The translations under genes and the position numbers were made by a program. Positions 17,857 to 25,149 of a stretch of 64,000 bases of DNA are shown piece after piece. Position 1 is the first letter of the stretch, and every line of letters begins with the position of its first letter. This stretch comes from Nocardioides zeae (GTDB lineage Bacteria; Actinomycetota; Actinomycetes; Propionibacteriales; Nocardioidaceae), in assembly GCF_030818655.1 (NCBI RefSeq), contig NZ_JAUTAN010000001.1, forward strand, positions 310,001 through 374,000, given 5' to 3'. The notes below the pieces were generated by a model, which was given only the letters and a program-made list of their open reading frames with translations, was not told the origin of the DNA and did no database searches.

Positions 17857-17966
17857 TCGGGGAAAGAAAACGCGGACCGGGCTCCGAGGTCGGGAAAGAG
17901 AACGCGGACCCGGGCGCCCGACACGCCGAGGTCCAGGCCGGACTCGTCCGCGTTTTCTTTCCCCGG
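17857..17966. repeat. inverted-plus-direct repeat element between divergent genes
   Basis: Arms GGGGAAAGAAAACGCGGAC (17859-17877) and GTCCGCGTTTTCTTTCCCC (17946-17964) form a perfect 19-bp inverted repeat, extendable by one pair. A third copy, CGGGAAAGAGAACGCGGAC (17891-17909), lies in direct orientation between them. The A-runs stand out from the G+C-rich surroundings. Both flanking genes point away, so a terminator role is unlikely. Confidence 0.75.
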
Positions 17967-18031
17967 CGCGCACTTTCCTGCGGGCTGGCGACCGGCCCGT
18001 CCACGGCGGGCCGGGCAGCAGCGAGCTCCAC

Positions 18032-18037
18032 TACGCT
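18032..18037 (+). promoter_or_regulatory. -10 hexamer TACGCT for leaderless esterase transcript
   Basis: TACGCT ends seven bases before GTG 18045, and no SD is present. Confidence 0.45.
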
Positions 18038-18044
18038 CCCACCC

Positions 18045-18929
18045 GTGCTGCATCCCCAGGCCCGGGCCGCTCTCGCGGCGGCCGCCGGCGAGACCCCCGT
18101 CCACGACCCTGCCTTCGACATCGCCGACGTGCGCGAGGCGGCCCGTCTCGAGGCGCTGCGCCAGCCGCGCGAGGACGTCGCCGAGGTGCGCGACGTCGAC
18201 GCGGACGGGGTGCCGTGCCGGCTCTACCGTCCCGCCGACGCCCGGCCCGGCGTGGTGGTCCACCTCCACGGCGGCGGGTTCGTCCTCAACGACGTCGACG
18301 TGCACGACGCGGCCGTGCGCACGTTCGCGAACCGGGCGGGCATCGCGGTGCTGAGCGTGGAGTACCGACGCCCGCCCGAGCACCGCTTCCCCGCAGCGCC
18401 CGACGACGTCGACACCGTCGTCGCATGGCTCGACGCGCACGCCGAGGCCGAGGGTCTCGCCGGTCCGACGGTCGTCCACGGCGACTCGGCCGGTGGCAAC
18501 CTCGCGCTCGTCGCGGCGCTGCGCCACCCGGGCCGGTTCGCCGCGACGGTGCTGATCTACCCGTTCCTCGACCCCACGGCCTCCTTCGCGAGCTACGGCA
18601 CCGAGAACCACGGCTTCGACCCGCGGGAGGCGGCCTGGTACTGGGAGCAGTACGCCGCCACCCCCGCCGACCTCGAGCACCCCGACCTGGCCCCGCTGCG
18701 CTCCGACCGGCTCGGCACGCTGCCGCCGACGCTCGTGGTGACGGCCGAGCACGACCCGCTCCGCGACGAGGGCGAGGAGCTCGCCGCCCGGCTCGCCGAG
18801 GAGGGCGTGACGGTGGTGGGGACGCGCTACCTCGGCCAGCTCCACGGCTTCTGGCGCCACACCGCGGCGTACGACGCGGCCGAGCCGCTCATGTGGCAGG
18901 TCGCGGGCTTCCTGCGCCAGCACGCCTGA
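18045..18929 (+). CDS. alpha/beta-hydrolase, HSL-type carboxylesterase
   Basis: A 294-residue esterase/lipase of the hormone-sensitive lipase family. The oxyanion motif is HLHGGGFVLN, the nucleophile elbow GDSAGGN (Ser near residue 148), the acid Asp in TAEHDPLRDEG, and the His in LGQLHGFWR. No signal peptide. It should hydrolyse short acyl esters; the natural substrate is unknown. It is followed after 12 bases by rpiB and then nei, so it probably shares their transcript. In M. tuberculosis the lipase-like lipP also lies beside nei and rpiB. Confidence 0.88.
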   Translation: MLHPQARAALAAAAGETPVHDPAFDIADVREAARLEALRQPREDVAEVRDVDADGVPCRLYRPADARPGVVVHLHGGGFVLNDVDVHDAAVRTFANRAGIAVLSVEYRRPPEHRFPAAPDDVDTVVAWLDAHAEAEGLAGPTVVHGDSAGGNLALVAALRHPGRFAATVLIYPFLDPTASFASYGTENHGFDPREAAWYWEQYAATPADLEHPDLAPLRSDRLGTLPPTLVVTAEHDPLRDEGEELAARLAEEGVTVVGTRYLGQLHGFWRHTAAYDAAEPLMWQVAGFLRQHA

Positions 18930-18941
18930 GAGGATCCCGCC

Positions 18942-19460
18942 ATGCGCGTTCACCTCGGTTCCGACCACGCCGGCCTCGAGCTCAAGGACCACCTCCTCAA
19001 CTGGCTCGCCGACCACGGCTACGAGGCCGTCGACCACGGCCCGTTCGTCTTCGACGCCGTCGACGACTACCCCGTCTTCTGCCTCCGGGCCGCGGAGGCG
19101 GTGGCCGCCGAGCAGGCGGAGGGTGCCGACAGCCTCGGCGTCGTCATCGGCGGCTCCGGCAACGGCGAGCAGATGGCCGCCAACAAGGTCATCGGCGTCC
19201 GCGCCGCGCTCGTCTGGTCGGAGGCCACGGCGACGCTCGCCCGCGAGCACAACGACGCCAACGTCATCTCGGTCGGAGGCCGCCAGCACAGCCTCGAGGA
19301 CATGACGCGCTTCGTCGAGGTCTTCCTCTCGACGCCGTTCAGCGACGAGGAGCGGCACGTTCGCCGGATCGCCCAGCTGGGCCACTACGAGGTCACCCGC
19401 GAGCTGCCCCCGCTGCCCGCCTCCGCGCTCGGCGGCGGCAGCAGCGACACCGGGGCCTGA
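18942..19460 (+). CDS. rpiB: ribose-5-phosphate isomerase B
   Basis: A 172-residue RpiB/LacA fold. MRVHLGSDHAGLELKDHL, GVVIGGSGNGEQMAANKVIGVRAAL and EHNDANVISVGGRQ are the substrate loops. The catalytic position held by Cys in E. coli RpiB is Ser (GGSGNGE), as I recall for mycobacterial enzymes, which use a Glu base. It interconverts ribose-5-P and ribulose-5-P in the pentose phosphate pathway. The C-terminal tail after LPPLP is low complexity. Six bases separate it from nei. Confidence 0.95.
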   Translation: MRVHLGSDHAGLELKDHLLNWLADHGYEAVDHGPFVFDAVDDYPVFCLRAAEAVAAEQAEGADSLGVVIGGSGNGEQMAANKVIGVRAALVWSEATATLAREHNDANVISVGGRQHSLEDMTRFVEVFLSTPFSDEERHVRRIAQLGHYEVTRELPPLPASALGGGSSDTGA

Positions 19461-19466
19461 CGCCCC

Positions 19467-20312
19467 GTGCCCGAGGGGCACACCCTCCACCGTCTCGCCG
19501 GCGCGCTCGACGACGCGTTCCGGGGCCGGGTCGTGCGCGTGACGAGCCCGCAGGGCCGGTTCGCCACGGAGGCGGCCGCCCTCGACGGCGCCACGTTCGA
19601 GGGCGCGGAGGCGTGGGGCAAGCACCTGTTCTGCGACCTCGGTGCGGACCGCTACGTCCACGTCCACCTGGGGCTCTACGGCAAGCACGACGTCCACGCC
19701 GGCGAGGCCCCGCCGCCCGTCGGCCAGGTGCGCATGCGGCTGGTGGCGGGCGGTGACGGCCGCCCCGCGGCGTACGCCGACCTCCGCGGCGCCACCGCCT
19801 GCGAGCTGGTGACGGGGGCGGGGCGGGCGGCGGTCGTCGCGCGCCTCGGTCCCGACCCGTTGCGCGCCGACGCCGAGCCGGCGCGCGCCTGGGCGCGCAT
19901 CGAGCGCAGCCGCACCCCGATCGCCGCGCTGCTCATGGACCAGAAGGTCCTGGCGGGCGGCGGCAACGTCTACCGCGCAGAGGTGCTGTTCCGGCACCGC
20001 CTCGACCCGTACCGTCCGGGCACCAGCCTCCGCCGCCGCCAGTACGACGCGGTCTGGGCCGACCTCGTCGACCTCATGCGCGAGGGCGTGCGCACGGGGC
20101 GCATCGACACCGTGCGGCCCGAGCACACGCCCGAGGCCATGGGTCGGGAGCCCCGACGTGACGACCACGGGGGCGAGGTCTACGTCTACCGCCGCACCGG
20201 CCAGCCGTGCTTCGTGTGCGGCACGGCCGTGCGCACCGCCGAGCTCGTCGCCCGCAACCTCTTCTGGTGTCCGCGATGCCAACGCGCGCACGTGTCCCGA
20301 TCCGTACAGTGA
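19467..20312 (+). CDS. nei: Fpg/Nei-family DNA glycosylase/AP lyase
   Basis: A 281-residue base-excision repair enzyme. The essential N-terminus is PEGHTLHRLAG after removal of the initiator (GTG start), with catalytic Pro and Glu. The conserved Lys loop is HLGLYGKHDV, the helix-two-turn-helix contains LAGGGNVYRAEVLF, and a C-terminal zinc finger reads CFVCG...CPRC. It removes oxidised pyrimidines or formamidopyrimidines. Coupled with rpiB upstream and 24 bases before the phosphatase gene. Confidence 0.94.
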   Translation: MPEGHTLHRLAGALDDAFRGRVVRVTSPQGRFATEAAALDGATFEGAEAWGKHLFCDLGADRYVHVHLGLYGKHDVHAGEAPPPVGQVRMRLVAGGDGRPAAYADLRGATACELVTGAGRAAVVARLGPDPLRADAEPARAWARIERSRTPIAALLMDQKVLAGGGNVYRAEVLFRHRLDPYRPGTSLRRRQYDAVWADLVDLMREGVRTGRIDTVRPEHTPEAMGREPRRDDHGGEVYVYRRTGQPCFVCGTAVRTAELVARNLFWCPRCQRAHVSRSVQ

Positions 20313-20336
20313 GGGGGTCGAGACGAGGAGGTCGCC

Positions 20337-21446
20337 GTGATGGTGGTCGACGCGCCTCCGTCGAGCCTGCTCCCACCGCCGGCCCCGCGGAGGCGGACGG
20401 TGCGTGACCTGCGCCGCCAGCTCGCGGCCAACCGCGCCCTGGTGCTCCTCGTCGTCGCGACCGTGGTCGTGGGCGTCCTCGTCGCCACCGTGCCCACCCG
20501 GGTCCCGATCAACGTGCTGACGGTGCCGATGATCCTGTCGGCGCTGGTGCTCCGGCCGCGGCAGCTCGCCGGCTTCATCAGCTTCGCCATGGCCGTCCTC
20601 TTCCTCGCGGTCACGCAGCAGCCGGAGTTCACGCCCCGGCTGTGGGCCTCGGTCGCGACGTACACCGTCATCGGCCTGGTCGTGCTCGTCATCTCCCTGC
20701 GGCGGGTCCGGCTCGGCCTCGGCGGCGCGGAGGGGGAGGCGATGCTCCTCGACCTCCGCGAGCGGATCCAGGCCCAGGGCCGACTGCCCCGCCTGCCCGA
20801 GGGCTGGTCGGCGGACGCCCTCGTGCGCACGGCGGACGGCACGGCGTTCAGCGGCGACTTCTTCTGCTTCTCCCGGTCGGAGTCCCGCGGCAGCCTCGAG
20901 GCGGTGCTCGTCGACGTGTCGGGCAAGGGGGTGCGCGCGGGGACGCGCTCGCTGCAGCTGTCGAGCGCGCTGAGCGGCCTCGTGGGCGCCGTGACCCCGG
21001 ACCGCCTGGTGCCGGCGACCAACGAGTTCCTCCTGCGCCAGGAGTGGACGGAGGGCTTCGCGACGGCGGTGCACGTCTCGGTCGACCTCGCGACGGGCGC
21101 GACGACCGTGCACACCGCGGGCCACCCGCCGGCGCTCGTGGTGCGCAGCTGCGGCGAGGTGCAGCGCGTCGACCTCTCGGGCCCGCTCCTCGGGGTGGTG
21201 CCCGACGCGGCGTACCCGCCGGCGACCTTCGAGCTGCAGCCCGGCGACGCGGTCGTCGTCTACACCGACGGCGTGGTGGAGGACGCGGGCACGGACCTGG
21301 ACGACGGCATCAGCCGCCTCAGCAGCCTGCTGCTCGCGCACCGGGGAGACGGCACGGAGGGCCTCGCGCAGCGGGTGCTGGACGACCTCGGGCCGATCGC
21401 TGACGACTGCGCCCTCTTCGTGCTGCGGCGCTCGCCGACGGCGTGA
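20337..21446 (+). CDS. membrane-bound SpoIIE-type PP2C phosphatase
   Basis: A 369-residue protein with three to four membrane helices at residues about 32-122 (LVLLVVATVVVGVLVATV, NVLTVPMILSALVL, FAMAVLFLAV, TYTVIGLVVLVISL) and a C-terminal PPM/SpoIIE phosphatase domain: GTAFSGDFFCFSR, EAVLVDVSGKGVRAG, HTAGHPPALVV and VVVYTDGVVED hold the metal-binding acidic residues. Such enzymes dephosphorylate anti-sigma-factor antagonists or similar regulators. No sensor (PAS/GAF) domain is present, so input probably comes through the membrane part. The GAGGAGG SD is five bases before GTG. Confidence 0.88.
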   Translation: MMVVDAPPSSLLPPPAPRRRTVRDLRRQLAANRALVLLVVATVVVGVLVATVPTRVPINVLTVPMILSALVLRPRQLAGFISFAMAVLFLAVTQQPEFTPRLWASVATYTVIGLVVLVISLRRVRLGLGGAEGEAMLLDLRERIQAQGRLPRLPEGWSADALVRTADGTAFSGDFFCFSRSESRGSLEAVLVDVSGKGVRAGTRSLQLSSALSGLVGAVTPDRLVPATNEFLLRQEWTEGFATAVHVSVDLATGATTVHTAGHPPALVVRSCGEVQRVDLSGPLLGVVPDAAYPPATFELQPGDAVVVYTDGVVEDAGTDLDDGISRLSSLLLAHRGDGTEGLAQRVLDDLGPIADDCALFVLRRSPTA

Positions 21447-21543
21447 GCCCCCGCCGGGGCTGGGTTGGGGGCCTCCGGGCGCCATGTGGCACGATGACGT
21501 TCGCGTGTGTGCGTCCGGGGTCTCCGGGCGCGCTGTCGCGCAC

Positions 21544-21617
21544 GCGGATGTAGCTCAATGGTAGAGCCTCAGTCTTCCAAACTGATTACGCGGGTTCGAT
21601 TCCCGTCATCCGCTCCA
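21544..21617 (+). tRNA. tRNA-Gly (anticodon TCC)
   Basis: A full cloverleaf: acceptor GCGGATG/CATCCGC, D-arm GCTC...GAGC, anticodon stem TCAGT/ACTGA with loop CTTCCAA, and T-arm CGGGT TCGATTC CCGT-type. Discriminator T and encoded CCA. Confidence 0.97.
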
Positions 21618-21686
21618 AGTGTGGTCGACGTGGACCCGTTCGTGCAGGTCAGCGCCTGTGCGGTGGACCTTCGCCGGCCCTCTTGG

Positions 21687-21759
21687 CGGGGCGTAGCGTA
21701 GTGGCTAGCGCGCCTGCTTTGGGAGCAGGAGATCGCAGGTTCGAGTCCTGTCGCCCCGA
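21687..21759 (+). tRNA. tRNA-Pro (anticodon TGG)
   Basis: Acceptor CGGGGCG/CGCCCCG, anticodon stem CCTGC/GCAGG with loop TTTGGGA, and T-loop GGTTCGAGTCC. Discriminator A; CCA is not encoded. It lies 69 bases after tRNA-Gly and probably shares its transcript. Confidence 0.97.
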
Positions 21760-21807
21760 CCGCAACCGAGCTGCACCGCTGAAGTCCGACCACGAGGAGA
21801 ACCACCT

Positions 21808-23250
21808 GTGAAGAGCGCCGTCGAGTCCTTGAGCCCCACCCGGGCCAAGCTCACCGTTGAGGTGCCCTTCGACGAGCTCAAGCCGAGCCTCGACAAGGCG
21901 TACAAGACCATCGCCCAGCAGATCAACGTCCCCGGCTTCCGCCGCGGCAAGGTCCCGCCGGCCGTCATCGACCGTCAGGTCGGCCGCGGCGCGGTCCTCG
22001 ACCAGGCGATCAACGAGGCGCTGCCGAAGGTGTACGTCGAGGCCCTGCGCGAGAACTCGCTCGAGCCCCTGGCCCAGCCCGAGATCGAGGTGACGCGGCT
22101 CGAGGACAAGGAGCTGCTCGAGTTCACCGCCGAGGTCGACGTCAAGCCCGAGATCGAGCTGCCGGAGTACGACGGCCTCGAGGCCACGGTCGAGGACCTG
22201 ACGGTCACCGACGAGGACGTCGAGGACCAGCTCAACAACCTCCGCGAGCGCTTCGGCACCCTCGCCGACGTCGAGCGCCCCGCCGCCGACGGCGACTTCG
22301 TCTCCATCGACCTCGTGGCCACCAAGGACGGCGAGGTCGTCCCCGGTGCCGAGGTCGCGGGCATGTCCTACCAGGTCGGTCGCGGCGGCATGCTCGACGG
22401 CCTCGACGAGGCCCTCACCGGCCTCTCCGCCGGTGAGTCGGCCGAGTTCACCTCGCAGCTCGTCGGTGGCGACCTCGTCGGCGAGGACGTCGCCGTCAAG
22501 GTCACCGTCAACGGCGTGCAGGAGCAGGAGCTCCCCGAGCTCGACGACGACTTCGCGCAGACCGCGTCGGAGTTCGACACCGTCGAGGAGCTGCGGGAGG
22601 ACGTGCGCACGCGCCTCACCCGTGGCAAGCGCCTCGAGCAGGCGACCGAGGCCCGCGACGCGGTGCTCGAGGCGCTGCTCGAGAAGGTCTCCGTGCCGCT
22701 GCCCGAGACGATGGTCACCGACGAGCTCAACGCCCGTCGCGAGGGCGTCGAGCAGCAGCTCGCGATGGCCGGCATCACGATGGACAAGTACCTCGAGGAC
22801 GAGGGCCAGACCATCGAGGAGTTCGAGGCGGACCTCGAGCGCCGGGTGCGTGACGCCGTCGCCGCGCAGTTCCTCCTCGACGAGATCGCCAAGCGCGAGG
22901 AGCTGGGCGTCGAGCAGAACGACCTGAGCCAGCACATCGTGCGTCGCGCCCAGCAGTCCGGTCAGGACCCGCAGGAGTTCGCGAACCACATGTTCGAGCA
23001 CAACCACATCCCCGAGCTCGTGCAGGAGATCCTGCGCGGCAAGGCGCTGGCGACGCTCGTCGAGTCGGCCGTCGTGACCGACGCGTCCGGCAACCACGTC
23101 GAGCTCAAGAACCTGCGCCCTGACGGCTCCATCGGCGAGCCCGAGGCGGAGTCGGCGGACGAGTCGGCGGTCGAGTCGGTCGAGTCGGCGGACGAGTCGG
23201 TCGAGTCGGCGGACCCGGCCGAGGCCGAGCAGGCCGACGAGTCCAAGTGA
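21808..23250 (+). CDS. tig: trigger factor, ribosome-associated chaperone/PPIase
   Basis: A 480-residue chaperone at the ribosome exit tunnel. The ribosome-binding signature is NVPGFRRGKVPPAVIDRQ. The FKBP-like PPIase domain follows (GDFVSIDLVATKDGEVVPGAEV...), then the helical C-terminal domain with arms. The last about 35 residues are a Glu/Ser/Ala/Asp-rich repeated tail (ESADESAVESVESADESVES), acidic and disordered. The GTG start has GAGGAG eight bases upstream. The position after tRNA genes and before the Clp locus elsewhere in the window reflects a conserved mycobacterial-type neighbourhood. Confidence 0.96.
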   Translation: MKSAVESLSPTRAKLTVEVPFDELKPSLDKAYKTIAQQINVPGFRRGKVPPAVIDRQVGRGAVLDQAINEALPKVYVEALRENSLEPLAQPEIEVTRLEDKELLEFTAEVDVKPEIELPEYDGLEATVEDLTVTDEDVEDQLNNLRERFGTLADVERPAADGDFVSIDLVATKDGEVVPGAEVAGMSYQVGRGGMLDGLDEALTGLSAGESAEFTSQLVGGDLVGEDVAVKVTVNGVQEQELPELDDDFAQTASEFDTVEELREDVRTRLTRGKRLEQATEARDAVLEALLEKVSVPLPETMVTDELNARREGVEQQLAMAGITMDKYLEDEGQTIEEFEADLERRVRDAVAAQFLLDEIAKREELGVEQNDLSQHIVRRAQQSGQDPQEFANHMFEHNHIPELVQEILRGKALATLVESAVVTDASGNHVELKNLRPDGSIGEPEAESADESAVESVESADESVESADPAEAEQADESK

Positions 23251-23292
23251 GCTCTCACTCCGGGATGAGCTGACGTCCGGCGGGGGACACGG

Positions 23293-25122
23293 ATGACGCG
23301 CGAGCGGGCGGGCGACAGCACCGATGGTGCCTGGCGCCCGCCCGCTGCTGCGTCCGAGCCGGCCGCGCCGCGTCGGGAGCCGGAGGACGTCCCGGGATAC
23401 GTCGAGCTGACCGAGGTCGGCCGCGGCGGTGACTCGGTGGTCTACCGGGCGCGACAGGTCAGTCCGCACCGGGTCGTCGCCATCAAGGTGCTCGGCACCG
23501 ACGACGACGGTCGCGTCGCCCGCTTCCGGCGCGAGGTCGACATCACGATCGAGCTGGGTCGCCAGCACCCCCACATCGTCAACCTCCTCGACGTCGGCAC
23601 CACGGGAGCGGGGCGGCCCTTCCTGGTGATGGACTTCGTCGAGGCCGGCACCGTGCACGACCGGCTGCGCCAGCAGGGTCCGCTGCCCGTGCACGAGATC
23701 CTCGAGATCGGCTACGTCCTCGCCGACGCCCTCGCCTTCGCCCACGAGCGCGGGGTGCTGCACCGCGACGTGAAACCCCAGAACGTGCTCGTCCTCCCCA
23801 CCACCTGGGTGCTCGCCGACTTCGGCATCGCCCGCCTCGCCGGGTCCGAGCACACCGCCTCCGTCGAGACGTTCACCTACCGCCACGCGGCGCCCCAGGT
23901 GCTCGACGGCGAGAAGCCGTCCCAGGCCGACGACCTCTGGTCCCTCGGCTCCACCCTCTTCACCCTCCTCGACGGCCGCCCGCCGTTCGCCAGCGACGAC
24001 CCCGACGAGGACTCGGCCCTCGCCTACATCCGCCGGGCGCGGACGGAGCCCCACCGGCAGCTGTCCGCCGAGGGCGCCGAGCGCGTCGCCGAGGTCATCG
24101 ACCGCTGCCTGCAGAAGGACCCCGCGCAGCGCTGGCCCGACGCGGCCTCGCTGCGCGACGCCTTCGCGGCGCTCCGCACGAGCGCCTGGCTGCCCGGCGG
24201 CGGCCAGACCGCCCCCGCGTCGCCGTCGCCCACGCCCACGTCCGCGGGAGCACCGTCGACGGCGAGCGGCGAGGGCACGGCCCCCCGTCCGGTGTCGCCC
24301 GCACCCGCGATCGCCCCGGTCCCCGTCGACGAGCCGGCGCCGCAGGAGCAGCCGGTGCCGCGCGAGCAACCTGTACCCGCCGCTGCCCCCGCCCGCGAGG
24401 ACGCGTGGGCGCCCGGGGCCGACCCGGAGCCGCTCGCCCTGTCGGTGCTCGCCCACGCGCCGGTCCAGCACGAGCCGGACGCCGCCCCGACCGGCACGGG
24501 CGGTCTCGTGGCGGGCCGCCCCACCGGTGGCGCCGACGCGGCGGGCCCGCCCCGTGACACCGCGCCGCCGGCGGGCACGGTCCCCGCGGCCGAGCCGACG
24601 CCCGACCCGGCGTCCGACCCGGCGCGCCGGCGCCGCCGCAACCTGCTGGTCCTGCTCGCCGTGGTCGCGCTCCTCGTGGGGATGGGGCTGACCATCGTCG
24701 GCTCCGCGCTGCGGGGCGACGACGAGCCCCGGGAGGCGTCGCCGGCCGACACGACCCCGACGGCCGGCGGTGGCGTGCCCACGGCGACCGAGACGCCCGC
24801 CGAGCCCGACCTCGAGCCGCGGCCCAACCCCGACCTCGCCGTGCTCTTCACCGACATCGACGCCGTCGGCCTCGACATCGAGATGGCGTGGACCGACCCC
24901 AGCGAGGGCGAGGCGGAGTTCTACGTCGCGCAGACCTCCGGCCCCGAGGGCACGGTCGTCGACTACCAGGCGGTGCTGCCGCCCGGCACCCGCCAGTACG
25001 TGCTGCCCGGCGCGCTCGCCGCCGGCGGTCGGCAGTGCTACGCGATCCTCCTGCGCATGCCGACGGGCGAGTTCGGGGTCTCCGACGTCCGCTGCATCAC
25101 CGCGCCTGCCGCCGACGAGTGA
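23293..25122 (+). CDS. transmembrane Ser/Thr protein kinase (PknB-like) with extracellular domain
   Basis: A 609-residue kinase. The Gly loop GRGGDSVVYRA is near residue 43, the ATP Lys is in VVAIKVLG (about 65), the catalytic loop HRDVKPQNVL is near 157-166, DFGIARL follows, and the activation segment has SVETFTYRHAAPQ. Residues about 290-450 are Pro/Ala-rich linker, one membrane helix is LLVLLAVVALLVGMGLTIVG, and about 130 extracellular residues look Fn3-like (VGLDIEMAWTDPSEGEAEFYVAQ). There is no PASTA domain, so the signal is not muropeptide binding by the PknB route. It is convergent with the transglutaminase gene and may serve the FHA-containing secretion locus beside it. Confidence 0.92.
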   Translation: MTRERAGDSTDGAWRPPAAASEPAAPRREPEDVPGYVELTEVGRGGDSVVYRARQVSPHRVVAIKVLGTDDDGRVARFRREVDITIELGRQHPHIVNLLDVGTTGAGRPFLVMDFVEAGTVHDRLRQQGPLPVHEILEIGYVLADALAFAHERGVLHRDVKPQNVLVLPTTWVLADFGIARLAGSEHTASVETFTYRHAAPQVLDGEKPSQADDLWSLGSTLFTLLDGRPPFASDDPDEDSALAYIRRARTEPHRQLSAEGAERVAEVIDRCLQKDPAQRWPDAASLRDAFAALRTSAWLPGGGQTAPASPSPTPTSAGAPSTASGEGTAPRPVSPAPAIAPVPVDEPAPQEQPVPREQPVPAAAPAREDAWAPGADPEPLALSVLAHAPVQHEPDAAPTGTGGLVAGRPTGGADAAGPPRDTAPPAGTVPAAEPTPDPASDPARRRRRNLLVLLAVVALLVGMGLTIVGSALRGDDEPREASPADTTPTAGGGVPTATETPAEPDLEPRPNPDLAVLFTDIDAVGLDIEMAWTDPSEGEAEFYVAQTSGPEGTVVDYQAVLPPGTRQYVLPGALAAGGRQCYAILLRMPTGEFGVSDVRCITAPAADE

Positions 25123-25149
25123 CCACCGCCGACGGGTGACCGCCGGCGC

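Noticed and set aside
17857..17966. The GGAAAGAAAACGCGGAC repeats as transposon ends
   Set aside because: No transposase or target duplication is visible; reported only as a repeat.
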